A stretch of 64,000 bases of DNA from Nemopilema nomurai. Its lineage: Eukaryota > Cnidaria > Scyphozoa > Rhizostomeae > Rhizostomatidae. The position numbers and the translations under genes were made by a program. A model generated the notes under the pieces. The model did not search any database and was not told the DNA's origin. It saw nothing but the letters and a program-made list of their open reading frames with translations. The stretch spans positions 406,001 to 470,000 of the forward strand of contig ML133471.1 in NCBI GenBank assembly GCA_003864495.1, given 5' to 3'. Positions 37,366 through 49,795 of this stretch are shown piece by piece (position 1 is the stretch's first letter; each line of letters begins with the position of its first letter).

Positions 37366-40300
37366 TGCAGTTGTTCAGCGACTGATTGTTATTGAAAACG
37401 AGCTCTCAAGATTTCGAAGATGTTATTGCTTCTGTGTGCTTCTTGAAGTTTCAGTTCCATTTTTGGAGATTATTTTTGCTGTCAAGGACATTCAAGCACG
37501 ATGTTAGAGTACAATAAATGTGTATAGATATCGCCACCAAGCACTCAATAGTTTAGAAGTTGAACTCTAAACTAGGGAATTTAAAACTACTAGTCTAACA
37601 CAATTAGACTTTCTTATTGTTGATATAGTCAATAAAACAGTGTCGGTGGATGTTACATTGCAATCATTATAAACTTTACCTGTTATCCAGCAAACGAAGC
37701 ATCAAATTAATGTAAACACACACCAACCACTTGAGTGTTAGACTTCAAGTTCCTTAATAGTCGTCTGTCTGTCATTTAGCTAGTCGTACAATGGCATGAC
37801 TTGATCGACACAACTCGACCCATACAACGCCAGCTGCTGATATCAGCAAGACAAGGAATTTTAATATCAATTATTATTGTCTTGCTTTCTGCTAGACTTT
37901 GAAAAGCAACGCCTAATCTTGATCTAAAAGCTGAATAAATTGGAGTTTCTTGTTAAAGATCAAACAAGGAGTTTTTCGGCAGGTACCGACACGATTTAAC
38001 ATTGCATTCTCAAAATTTCGCCAGATGTCACATATCTATTTTGGCATTGTCCAGAACCAATGGTAACAAGATGCAAGAGACCTGCTTTCGTTAGTTTTTA
38101 TTCGTTGAGAATCCTGAGAGCTCTAAGCAAGAAATTGTCTTGCACCCCTGAAATCGTTTCTATAATCTCACCTGCAAACCAATTACCAAATAGTTCCACC
38201 AACAATGCTCTTAGAACTGTGCAGATTCCCCACCGCTACGCAGTTCCAATGAAAACATTGTCCATTCGGGAGAAAATAGCAATGCAATCTTTGACATAAA
38301 TATCTTGATGCGATTTACTATTGCTTGATAAATTCATTAAGAACTTGAAAGAAATACTCACTTTTAAAACTACGCATAAAGGGATTAAATTATGCTCTTG
38401 GGCACGATTTTTCGTTGTGCACTTTTCAAAGATACTTAAAAGCAACCATTGAAACACCAGAATGTAAATAAGAAAGTTACTGCTGTGAATGCTTCACATA
38501 ATGCTCATAAATATTTAACTGCATTATCCTGATTTTTCTATCCCGTCTAAAGACTTTTCTCGATTCCAATCGGGTATGTTCTTGGCTACAAAATTTCGCT
38601 CCATATTCTGGCAAAAGCATTTATCACTCCTCTTCTTTATAAAGAAGAAGATAACTTCAATTTTTTCCTTAATTGAAGAAGTTCTTTGCTCATACACTTG
38701 TTGGTGTTTGAACAGGATGCTTCTTTGTTGCCATCAGTTGAGATAAACTTGACTTGGTGGTTAAAAATGGTTAGATTTTCATTTTGCATAGCACATTCAC
38801 TACTTCTGCTTAATCACTTTCCTCATTCGTGGCTGGTTTGTAGTGCCTAAGATATTTTATTTGTTACTTGCATATGTTGTCTTGCCCTGAGTTATGGTCA
38901 GTAGCTTTAAAGCGTCAAAGCTGGCTCTTCTAATGGAGGCGTCAAGCAAGGAAGAGTTAACTGTCAACATTTTTGTTATTAATGACGTTCTTTAAAGACC
39001 TCACGATTCAGAAGACACAGCTGATATAAGCAAACTGTTGGAAGATGTAAAATAACTGTGAGAAGTTATCAAGCTGTTGTCAATCTCCTTGCACCCTCGC
39101 ACCTGTCAGTAAAACCGTTGTGCTTGCTCCTTCACAGGTTCCTATTGCTAGGCAGACCAGCGATGCAAGGAATGAATTCTCCAAACAACATTCAAAGGAA
39201 TATGAGAACAATATTTCATTCTGATTCTTATTTTGCAATTCTAAGTGTCTAATTATTGTAGATACGGTATGTTTCATATAAATTTGCACATATCTGCTTT
39301 TCATGGCGCTTATGCCAACGCAGATAGTTGGTGTTCACTAATAAAAAGGTGTTCACTTATAAAAGGCTAATGGGTAGTTCTAGTATCTAGTTTCGCGTCA
39401 AAGTTTCACGAACACAGCCAAAATAACAGTGATTCGTTAGCAAACCTATCATTGGCTATATCTCGACCGATTTTAAATATATTTGGCCAATTTTCCATAT
39501 TTTGAAGTATTTCATGGTAATCATTTTTGTTTTGTGGTTAAAATTCAAAGATTCTAGAAAAAGGTTTTTGATGACGTCATACTTTTGGTGAAGTCCATTG
39601 ATTTTAGAACGTGAGCTTGTGCCTCTACGTTGATGAGACCATGTGGTCAGCTCTTGAACGCGCTTGAACAGATGGCATTCGATACGCAAATCGAAGATAC
39701 CTGAGTTAGGGACTTCAAACACTAAACGATTCGATTATGCCAGGCTGAGTCTGTGCTTCTTTATTCTGACTCGTGTTCCTCGATTAGCAAGATGGAAAGA
39801 AAGTTCATAGTTGTAACCAGAGGTGTAGGATTATTGTTTACGATCGTTGCGGGAGGCCTCTTCCCTTGCTCAATACCTCCAGCCCAAAGAATGCTATGTT
39901 ATACAATATATCAGATATACTATGGAATATGTATATGCAATTTTTCCAAATAACTGGTTAAAGGAATATGACAAGGCTTCGATAAAAAAGGAGCAAATCA
40001 AAGCATGCAGAGACTTGCTGTGTTTTGCACCCCGGAGAAGATTTGCGCCAATGTCTAGGCCACCTGTGACGTCAGCATCCTAAGCAAGACTCGTGCGAAA
40101 ACATACCTCCGGAAAGTGCTTGTAGCGCGGACTGTGGTTACAAGGTTTCTTGAGGCAGCATGGATTTCCGAGTCACAACGAAGGCTGTGCAGTGTTTGTA
40201 AACGGTGTTTATAAACATGCAAGGCTGCTTTCTGTTCTCGAGGCTGTCAGTTGGGCAGAAGGCTTCGTCGCGTTGTACGCTCGGAACATAATTGACGCTT

Positions 40301-41278
40301 GTTGACAGAAAGATAAAAAGAGAGATCCCACCGACCAAGGCAGCTGTCTGAGGAGTTCTGTTTTGTTTGACACAACATTTTACTTTCAAGAACAAAACAT
40401 TGATGCTGTGGGAAAACAAGCCCTACCAACGTCATTGCGGAGAATTTTCAGCACAGGTGAGTCAAAAGTTCTTTCTGATTTACTAGTTGCACGTAGAGAG
40501 GTTGTTCTTTGAATTTGCTTTTCCTTGCTCATCCATTTGGTGTTCTACCTAATATAGATTCGATCTAAACTGACCTGTTTCATATCACACTGGCATCGCC
40601 TATAAACATGAATAGTTGCTTGGAGGGGGTCAAAGGGCGCGTTGAGGGGCTTGGCCTGTGCAGCAGGCGGCAAATGTCAGCATTTGTTCCAAATCGAGGG
40701 TGGGCAATATTGTATCGGTGGGGACATTGTGGCTGGCTATTTCTAGTTGAATGCAGCCTATATAAGCAGCACTGTCTCGTTGCATTTTCATCCCTTTCGA
40801 CAGTAATTTCGCTCGAAAATTTCACTAATCAAATATTTAATTTCACCCTCTAGAAATTTGATTTCTTTTAATCATGTAACGCAAAATTGCATTCCGCTCC
40901 CAGTATCTGTCTAGCAAAGGAGCTAAGCGATTTGTCATTGTCTGGAAACTGGAAAACAAACCCAGCCTAGTTTTGCATTGACCATTCAGTGTTTCAGAGG
41001 ATAGAATAAATCCCAAGATCCGGGCTTTGAAAGCGATATTTGATTTGCATGGGCTAAGCTAATTGACGGCTACAACATTGAGGGTAAATATTCGCAAAAG
41101 CCTTCCTAACGGGCTGAATTTGAGCAGTTTTTCGTTGACCGGCAAACGGGCGTCACACCCCCTGGTTCTCTGACTTCTCGCAGTTTCGAGCGCAGCTAGG
41201 CCCTGCTAACCTCCTCGATCACTGATCACTGTCCTCGACGGGATTTGGCGCAGAAACTGTGGGCGCATTGAAGACAAA
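37366..41278. other. Intergenic, no gene supported
   Basis: AT-rich sequence without a convincing exon. Hairpin-forming stretches occur at about 38631-38690: the palindrome CTTCTTTATAAAGAAG, then TTCAATT with AATTGAA. A two-copy 20-bp repeat lies at about 39330-39366. A splice-donor-like GCACAG|GTGAGT at 40456/40457 could end an untranslated first exon of the downstream Tctex-1 gene. Confidence 0.4.
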
Positions 41279-43076
41279 ATGCGTCAAGGCAAAGTTCCTT
41301 TCACTACGGGGGATGATGTTAAACAGTAAGTCTTAGTATTTGCCGGGGAATGCAAACTTATGCAGAAGAAGCGAACTCGCCCCCAGCTATTGGTGAACAG
41401 TTGAATTGTAGTAATGCTGAAGTGATATTGGGAAAAGCCCCTCAAAGCTTGAGTTGCTTGAGATGAAGGCCATTGTATACTAAATGATCTCCAGGGGCCT
41501 TAATGTAGACGTTCTAGCTGATAATGTCCCCTTCAAGATTTTCAACTAATATTCGACTATGTTGACTTGCTTTCATTAACGCCATGGAAACTCTGATAAA
41601 AAATTAATTTCAGTGGCAAGAAAAACACAGTTTAAGCTTCGACTTCAGGCTCTTGTAAAACAGGAAACACTGACGATGTCATTTCATTGGTCAGTATGGG
41701 AAGGTCACCCCTCCAGGTGGTACCCTAAATTGCCAGTTAGCTTTTTACCAGTGATTATTTGAAAAGAAATAAGAGCTTGTTTTGCTTTATAAATTACCAT
41801 TTACCACCGAACATGCTTCAATGGTTAATGTAAGAGAGGCTCCGGGCAAGGTTACCGTGACCTTAGCTTCACCACTGACACCAAATAATTCCATAAATTG
41901 CGAAATTCACGAATAACTACTGGGGGTGGGGGCCTGGCCTCATCACAAGGTCAGGTCAGTGATGTCTATTGGCCAGAACCGGGTGAAAGAAAAGCCCCTC
42001 GCCACAGCAAGTGTAGAGTCCCTTTTTACAGCCATCAAATGTTCCACCCTGCTATTTGGATTTGGATACTGGTCCACATTGCCCTTGCTCTCCAATAGAG
42101 CAGATTCGACAAAGTACTGCATAGAATGCCCTGTCTGTGTTTTCAATGCCTTCTCCTTCATTCTAGATTTCTACAAGTATACTACCTGGTCGCGATGTCG
42201 GCTATTCACAAACTCTCAATTGACACGGCAGCCCTATTCATATCAAGAAGCCCCAACTCATCCCCACCTGTGAGGGAAAAGAACGAGGTCAAGCGCAGCC
42301 GCTCGCATGGCTCCTCCCCTTTACCCAAACGCATGCAGATGCAGATCGTCAAGTCTTTGGCAAAGGATAACCGCCTCTTTGAGAGCCCTATGCAGGCGTC
42401 GCAAAGCCCGATTTTCGCTCGATCCTCCCATCAGGAAAGTGATTCGAGACTTGTCGATGAAACCGAGCGCGCTTTGCATCTTAAAATGCAAAAGGACCAA
42501 AGAATCTCCAAGAATGAAAAGGATTTTCAAAACGAGGTGGACTGTAAGCCTCGTAAGAAGAATTCGCTGGTGAAGAATTTCCTGGTGAACCGGCTTCGTT
42601 CGGGGTCGTGGCACGCAGCGTCGGACCCAGACGTGTCGCGGAGCAGCAAGGTCGTACGACGAATCAGTGAGGACACGCTCGGATGTCGGGAACGCGGTGG
42701 CGACGGCCTCGATGGGGCGAAGAAGAGCAACGAAAACAACGCGCTGACGGAGCTCATCCAGAACGCACTGGAGACGCACTTGCAGGACCAGATTTACGAC
42801 AGCGCCACGGCGGCTGGCAAGTGCAAACTGGTGAGCCAGGCCCTGGAGCAGGCCGTGAAGTGCAGGCTGAATAGAGGCAGCAGAAACTTCAAGATCACTG
42901 CGCTGGTTTTCTTAGGGGAAGTGAGAGATGACGGCATCAAAATGGCGACACAGTGCGCCTGGGAACCGAACCAGGACCACTTTGGCATGGCAACCTACGA
43001 ATCAGATCATTTATTTGCGTCAGCAATGGTTTTTGCTGTCGACTTTGAAGATGGATACGACCTGGAGAAATGCTAG
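41279..43076 (+). CDS. Tctex-1 domain protein (dynein light chain Tctex-type-like)
   Basis: The last exon (42167-43076) encodes a basic, Ser-rich N-terminal half and a C-terminal Tctex-1 domain. Diagnostic pieces are YDSATAAGKCKLVSQALEQA, FKITALVFLGEVRDDGIKMA, and CAWEPNQDHFGMATYE followed by LFASAMVFAVDFED. Tctex-type light chains dimerise and bind dynein intermediate chains or ciliary cargo; the long-tailed TCTEX1D/DYNLT5-like members are mostly linked to cilia. An upstream exon 41279-41325 (MRQGKVPFTTGDDVK, ending CA|GTAAGT) joins in frame after TTCATTCTAG, giving about 318 residues. If that exon is not used, the start is ATG 42195 (MSAIHKLSIDT), giving 293 residues. AATAAA occurs downstream near 43961. 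Confidence 0.85.
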
Positions 43077-44822
43077 TCCAACTAAGATGTCCGCCTTTCT
43101 CGTTAGAAGGGAGATTGGGGTGCATGACAGGTTGGGGTGCATGACAGGTTGGGTTGCATGACAGGTGGAGCAATGGAAACATTTTGTATGGTTCACTCGA
43201 TTCACAAGTTATCAGTAAGACTCTCAACAAGAAGTTCTTAACTCTTAAGAAGACAATGTTTGGCTATTGCAGTCCAACCCAAACAATGTACGATGTTTGT
43301 TGCTGACTCTCTCCTGGCTCTAGTATGTGACATGCACAATCCTACCGACTAAGTTGAGTGTCTCATCTCTCCAGGTGAACTGATGGAGCACAAGAAAAGC
43401 TGATAAAAGCCGCTTAGCGAACGGGTTTCTTCGTGCATTTTCCTGGCTCAATGACTACCCTCTTGAAGTGAACCTCCATGCACATCCATTTACAACATCA
43501 TGCAGACATTTCCTTGAGTGAAAATTTTGCTCAATCTGTCGCTCTTAGGATTTACTCAATATTGAACCCTGCCTGCTTTTCTGCTTGATTCACAAAACTT
43601 TTCACAGCAAAAGTAGATTTTTGTATCCGGTAGGAATAAACTTGTGGTGTTAAACAAAGAATTAACTTTCCTTGCAAAGTATTTTGAAATGAAACGGTTC
43701 CGTGGCCTCTTGGCAGAAAGCTTTCAATTCATGAGTGCTAGGCTTTCTGTCAATTTTCACTAAAACTTGTTTGCCTCTTCTTTCTGTCTTGTGTCCTCAT
43801 ATAGCTTTGTTTTTCTGTATGCAAGCATTTTGGTTGACGAGTCAATTTAAGGCGGAAAACTATCGACCAGATCAATATACCGACGAAGAGGCATAGCGAG
43901 TGAGAGAAGACGAAGACAGCTGGTTGCTTAAGATGAAGTCTACTTCAACATCAATGCTGAATAAAAACATTTTCAGAGCTAATTTTTTGTGAGAAATTTA
44001 AGCTATTTTAAGTACATAGAAATAAGTACAATACATGAATAAAATATTCAACTTTTATACTTTTACCAAATGTTTAAAAGCTGCAAGCCATTATCTAGAA
44101 AATTCTTCAAAAGGAAAATTAGACACTAAATGAATTCTAGAAAGCTAATCTTCACACAATCAGATAATAGTGCATTTCATAAATAATTGAAAAGTAATTC
44201 ATTGTTCATTTAAATAACTGACTATAATGTATAGACTTAGTTTTTAGGGACAAAACTTGTATTTAACATGACGTGGCTTTTCAGTGTACTGAAATAATTT
44301 TATGGCTTCAAGTAAATGTATTGTAGATTCTTGTTGCTCCTTTAGCAAGCAAAACCCGTGACATATTCAGTTTCGTGAGAAGTTAAAGCGAGCGTTATTC
44401 AAAACCATGCATCTACAGAATGAATGCGAGTTTTTAGTTTAAATTTAAATTTGATGAAAATATGTTTTTATGATACAAATAGGGATATCAAAAAAGAATT
44501 TGCATACGCTCAAACATTTGAAAGAAATGTTGTAGTTATTGCTACTCCAATTCGTAAAATATTCTCACTTCATTCTTACCATAAGAACAAAAATTGGAAA
44601 AGGGAGAATGCCCTTGGAAGTTCATGGTTTTTTATCAATGCTTAGGGGAAATCAAATTCGGATAGATCTGTGACCAAACTGGGGCATTCTCATGACCGGA
44701 TTGAAAGGAGCCAAAATGGTGCCTCAATTGTGCCTTTTTCATCTCCCGCTCAGTCAAATGCAGCTGGTGATGATTACCTAATGCAAATGCATTTTACCGC
44801 ATGCTAGTGCAGAGGGGCACTA
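43077..44822. other. 3' UTR of the Tctex-1 gene and intergenic
   Basis: A three-copy 17-bp repeat opens this interval. Possible poly(A) signals lie near 43635 and 43961. No further gene is seen. Confidence 0.4.
43115..43165 (+). repeat. Three-copy 17-bp tandem repeat
   Basis: TTGGGGTGCATGACAGG occurs three times head to tail, with one mismatch in the third copy. It lies 38 bp after the stop codon of the Tctex-1 gene, so it is probably in its 3' UTR. Confidence 0.95.
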
Positions 44823-45193
44823 ATTCTTATGGAGGAACAAGAAGGTCTTTGCAAACTAGGCATATCTGTTAGTCATCTCTATTATTTCTCTTCTCACTCG
44901 TTTTACCTTAAAAAATCGTTACTATGATAAAGATAATTAATTAAAATTTGCTCGCATCTTGCACTTTTTTCGCGTATTCTTAGATATTTTTGTTGTTATC
45001 ATGTGATGCAATTCTTATGGAGGAACAAGAAGCTCTTTGCAAACTAGGCATATCTGTTAGTCATCTCTATTATTTCTCTTCTCACTCGTTCTACCTTAAA
45101 AATTATTACTACGATAAAGATTAATTAAAATTGGCTTGCATCTTGCACTTTTTCGCATATTCTCAGATTTTTCTGTTGTTATCATGTGATGCA
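44823..45193. repeat. 188-bp tandem duplication
   Basis: The segment 44823-45010 (begins ATTCTTATGGAGGAACAAGA, ends ATGTGATGCA) is repeated at 45011-45193 with a few substitutions and small indels. No coding content is seen. The copies are similar enough to be a fairly recent local duplication. Confidence 0.95.
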
Positions 45194-46336
45194 AACACGA
45201 TTCCCGTTAATTTCTTTCCGCCTCTTTTCATTTCCATTGTATCCTCCACTTCGGTATCGACAAGACAACCCATAAAGTTGTTTTTTATCAATTAACTAAT
45301 TAAAGTCAATGAGCTAATTCTAAGGACATCGTCTTTGTTTACTCTTTATAAGGGTTTGATGTTCCTAAAAGTATGAAACTGTGTTTTTCATTTACTATTT
45401 CCTGTGCTTGTTTACTATTCTGTCATACTTTGCTATTTTCTCACAGTTATTACATGCTTTTGTCTCAAGTATAGTAGCTCTTTTGCTGTTTTGTCAATGC
45501 TTCAGGATGTAGCTACAAGTACAAGGAGTATATATTTATCTTGCCCAAACATTGTGAGTTTTCCACCTTCGATTACAGTAGATCGCGACTTTATCTTCGT
45601 TTCTTCAATGTTTTCCTCTTCATGTGAAACTTGATTTTCTTGTTGATAGGATTTCATTAGTAGTTAATTTCGATTCTTACATTTCGCAAACATTGTGGCA
45701 AAGAGTAATTCAGATGCTTTGAAATTGGTTTTTGCATTGCCGATTATGTTTATAAGGACTGAATCGGCTTTTCAGAGCAATGTACTGGAGATATAAATCT
45801 GATATGTTCTTGATGTGTGTGGTGCTGTCCTAAAAAGTCATTCATTCCCAAAACCATCTGTTTATCACTCGAGTTTTGGCTTTCATTGAGTGGTTTAATG
45901 CATTTTATTTTGGTTTCAGTTCACTCTTTGTGATTCTGTGTAAACCTTGCCATAACAAAGTTTCCCTGCTGTCTTGAACAGTCACTTCTGAACAACAGAA
46001 GAATGGACTGCAAACATGATATTGAACACTTACCGAAAGATAAGAGTTGCCTTTTCACATTTTATTGTTACGCCATGTCCACCAAAGTGTCTATGTCATC
46101 CACGATCTTTAACGTCATCTCCACTGTTCCCATGGGTCATGTCAACTGAGGGGTAGGGCCATTTGCCCAGCTACTTCCACTGCCCCCATACCGTTGACAT
46201 CTAACGAATTGTGTGTGATCAAGGGCAAGTAGAGCTAAACAGATTCGTGTCAGCGCGGATTCGCAATAGCCATGTACCTATGCAGTTTCTCTTTCCACAG
46301 CTACAAGGGGTCGCAGTCACTGATGACGGGATTGAG
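45194..46336. other. Intergenic, no gene supported
   Basis: AT-rich sequence. An acceptor-like TTTCCACAG at about 46300 leads into an open stretch (LQGVAVTDDGIESLDS) that runs straight into the minisatellite. There is no matching donor, so I do not call it an exon. Confidence 0.35.
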
Positions 46337-46889
46337 AGTCTGGATTCACCTGGATTCGTCGATCACCTAGATTCGTCGATCACCTGGATCCGTCGATCAC
46401 CTGGATCCGTCGATCACCTGATCCGTCGATCACCTGGATCCGTCGATCATCTGGATTCGTCAATCATCTGGATTCGTCGATCACCTGGATTCGTTAATCA
46501 ATTCGATCCGTCGATCACCTGGATCCGTCGATCACCTGGATCCGTCGATCATCTGGATTCGTCGATCACCTGGATTCGTTAATCAATTGGATCCGTCGAT
46601 CACCTGGATCCGTCGATCACCTGGATCCGTCGATCACCTGATCCGTCGATCACCTGGATCCGTCGATCACCTGGATCCGTTGATCACCTGATCCGTCGAT
46701 CACCTGGATCCGTCGATCATCTGGATTCGTCGATCATCTGGATTCGTCGATCACCTGGATTCGTTAATCAATTCGATCCGTCGATCACCTGGATCCGTCG
46801 ATCATCTGGATTCGTCGATCACCTGGATTCGTTAATCAATTGGATCCGTCGATCATCTGGATCCGTCGATCACCTGGATCCGTCGATCG
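46337..46889. repeat. 17-bp minisatellite with higher-order structure
   Basis: About 32 copies of GGATCCGTCGATCACCT are present with recurring variants: GGATTCG, a TCATCT ending, a 16-bp short form, and TTCGTTAATCAATT. The marker TCGTTAATCA falls at 46491, 46576, 46761 and 46829, giving offsets of 270 and 253 bp. These differ by exactly one unit, so a block of about 15 units has been duplicated. The unit repeats BamHI-like GGATCC and TCGA motifs. The open frame across part of it is a by-product of the repeat. Confidence 0.97.
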
Positions 46890-47063
46890 GATAAAGGATC
46901 AGCACACCGCTAAAGAAACTGATGCTTCAGACGGACATTTCTAGATGTAACAGAATTTCAAATGGCAAGATAAATATATGGGCTTTCCTGACACATTTTG
47001 GTGTGTGAATCCGAAGAATGTTGATTGCAAGTAAGTTACTGAAACCCTACCCATGTTTTGTAG

Positions 47064-47234
47064 ACAGCAAAGGATGGTCATGCATCTTTCGTAGCAGTAG
47101 AAACAGCAGAAGCACAAGATATGCTCATTGAGAATTGCTCTTGCTCTGGTGAAACCACTGCCATGCCTTCCCAGAACCTTGTTTCTGTTGTGCTTCTTAA
47201 GGCTGGTCGGTGTGTGGTAGCAAAACCACAATGA
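47064..47234 (+). CDS. Putative 3'-terminal coding exon, unknown gene
   Basis: After the acceptor CCCATGTTTTGTAG, an open frame of 56 codons begins TAKDGHASFVAVETAEAQDM and ends VVLLKAGRCVVAKPQ. It stops at TGA 47232-47234, immediately followed by AATAAA at 47235-47240. An acceptor, an open frame, a stop and a poly(A) signal in order are what a last exon looks like. No upstream exon or domain is recognised, so it could be a gene-end fragment or chance. The minus-strand frame over the same bases is no better supported. Confidence 0.3.
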   Translation, partial: TAKDGHASFVAVETAEAQDMLIENCSCSGETTAMPSQNLVSVVLLKAGRCVVAKPQ

Positions 47235-47240
47235 AATAAA

Positions 47241-48198
47241 CTTGATATATATATATATATACTATTTACAAGTTATTATTTTAATTAATTCCATTCTTGA
47301 CAACGAACGATCTTGACAACTTTAAACAACTTGAAAACTTCACTTCAAAACTACTCGATCACCAACTACTCCCCAACTTGAGCACGCCTCTCCCAACTCC
47401 AACTGAGCAAAACAATAAATCCATCATTCAATTACTCTAACACAACAAGCGTGCTAAAAAACCAACATTTCCTTAACCCTTTCGTTATTGACAGAATTTA
47501 AGGATTTTCATCTACTTTACCTAAGAATTCAGGAAAAATTGATTTTTAAAGATAACTAAACGATCTTTTGCACAAGTAATTATCAATAGCTACATTTTAT
47601 GTAAATGATATTCTTATGCCAAAATTGTATCTTAATTGGGCATTAAATAGCATCCAATTTGGATAATTACAAATCAGAGAAATGAACTTTTCTAATTTTT
47701 TCATAGTTTTCATGGCTTTTCTTTATCTAATCTAGATGCATTAACCAAAAACACCCAACTAATTTAACGATCATGACTATAACTGAGGAAAGCTTCCTTG
47801 TACTGCTCAGATGTTTGGGAATGAAAAAGGAAACCAGTTTCTTCTTCTTCTTTCTTCTTCTAATACATAAAGGGATATGACATTGGACATAGCTAAATGA
47901 TGATGTCTTTGCTCCATAAATTTGAACTATGCAATGCACTGACAACTGGGCAAACTTTGCAAACATGGTGTTTCTCAAACTTCGTTGGCAAATAACCTTT
48001 TTCTAATCTATTCTGCCACAATTTCTAACAACCAACTGCTCTCTTCAAAGTTGCTGATCTTTGCTTTGCACTATTTATTGCACAAGCTGTCCTCCTACAG
48101 ATGAAGTCCTCTTCACTAATTACTTTAGTACTTGAATCTGCAAATTATATGGCCACTGGTTCTGCTCTCGTGGCCTTCTGCTCAACATAAGCAAAGTG
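47241..48198. other. Intergenic, low-complexity and AT-rich
   Basis: Begins with a (TA) microsatellite near 47250-47261. It contains a TTCTTC-rich tract at about 47839-47862. No gene is seen; part may belong to the decayed piggyBac element that continues on the far side of the hAT insertion. Confidence 0.35.
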
Positions 48199-49316
48199 AA
48201 GGTTTACAGTGGCGTAGCGTGAGTTGCAGAAGTGGGTATGCGGGGAGGGGGCTGGGGTCAAGGGGCAACGCCCCTACGGGGGAACAGGGGGCGAAGCTCC
48301 CAGAAGCTTTAGCTTTTTACAACCACCTGATTGTTAAAATAGCGTTCTCTTTACATTCTTATCATGCCCAAACAGAACATCTACAACACAGTTCGAATTA
48401 TATAAGATTATATAATGAAAACATGACAATTTTTGACAACAACATGACATTACAAACATGACTATGTTCCAATGAATTAGGCTACAATCTCTGAGCTGAT
48501 AAACAATCCAAGATCTTCTATAAGAATTAAATGTTCGTGGCTATGATAATATTTATAAACAACATGCAGGCGAAAATGGTATTCTAAATGGGCAGACCCC
48601 CGTACCCTCCCTATTTGGGTACCCTCACTTGGCACTCAAGCTAAAATGAAAAGCATTTGTGCAATCCTCTATCTCTATAAACCTATAATCCATATCGTCT
48701 ACTTGTTCGAATCCATATGTCGAAGACTTATGCTTTCGGCAACCGCATGCCCTGGCTCTTTGTTGTACAGCAAGCCAAGTCACGTGATCAGATGCTGATC
48801 AAGAGAACACGAAGCAAGCTGAGGTCAGTTGCTTCCCTTTCAAAGCTCTGTCCTCAACGCTGTGAGTAAATAATTGGAGCAATCTCTCGTTAGCATGATA
48901 GATTATTCGTTGATACAACATTCTATCCTACTTTTTTGCAAAATTTTACATTGAAAGAGGGAAAAAACAATTGATTTATATCAGGGAATGCGGCAAGAAT
49001 TCCGCAATACCGGAAATGAGCAGTGCTGCAGACAAAGGTTGCTAGCCAGAGTCAGTCCAAAACAAAGGGATCACTAGAAACAGGGATACGAAGATTTGTC
49101 AATTCCTTCCAAGGTAAAACTAAGGTGGATCCATTGAACTCTGATGGGTGGATCGAGGGTGCGACAGTACAAATTTCAATTAATCGTCAAAGCAAATGTT
49201 TAAGCAATAAAAACTTTTTTTTTGAGAAAGGCGTTTTTAAAATTATTTTTGGTCAGATATTGCAGGGCATGCGGCGCATTACCAGCTTCCCTTGACGCTA
49301 CGCCACTGAAGGATTA
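48199..49316. mobile_element. hAT-type non-autonomous DNA transposon
   Basis: The element spans 48207-49308 (1,102 bp). Its ends are perfect 14-bp inverted repeats: CAGTGGCGTAGCGT at the left and ACGCTACGCCACTG at the right. It is flanked by an 8-bp duplication, AAGGTTTA on the left and AAGGATTA on the right, with one mismatch. CAGNGGCG-type ends with 8-bp target duplications are typical of the hAT superfamily. No transposase frame is present inside, so it would have moved with enzyme supplied by another copy. The left subterminal part is G-rich (about 48238-48300). Confidence 0.88.
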
Positions 49317-49795
49317 AGTCCTTTTTAAAATTAAGAAAAGAATTGTGCTAAGGCATTTTCTGCTCAGGGGTTGGGTTTCTAAGCCCCTACAAAACACATT
49401 TGCATCCCAAGCACAAATATCAACAAAATGAAAGAGTAGTATTTTCCAAAACTTTTTGGTCCTACATTGAACTGAATACATCTGGTACATCTGATCAGAT
49501 ATGTCTACAGCATCCATATCCAGGTTACAATCTGAAATGCATTTAGGCCTCAAAATTTTTATCTTTTTATGACTTCCACCAACCTTTTTATTGATTGTAC
49601 AATAATCAAAATCATTGTCAGAATGGTACATGGTGAGAACAGAGACAAGACATCATTCCTATCAACCCATTGTACAAGCAAAACATCATTTGGGTTTTCC
49701 CCATTTCTTAAAAAATCTTACTGGGTCTCCAGGATCTCCAGGCAGGGCAACCATGGTCCTGGACCATGTAGCTTTGACTTATGCCTTGGTTATAC
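49317..49795 (-). pseudogene. piggyBac transposase relic
   Basis: The minus-strand frame 49631-49314 carries MDAVDISDQMYQMY and RTKKFWKILLFHFVDIC, the conserved C-terminal block of piggyBac-family (DDE_Tnp_1_7) transposases around GVDxxDQ and the KWWKxxFFHxxD motif. Upstream on the same strand, LLVQWVDRNDVLSLFSP appears in a different frame, so the gene is broken by frameshifts. The hAT insertion lies only a few bases beyond its 3' part. Only a fragment is left and it is not functional. Confidence 0.7.

Noticed and set aside
46211..46582. 123-codon frame over the minisatellite
   Set aside because: Produced by the repeat; periods of 17 change frame and the variants end it.
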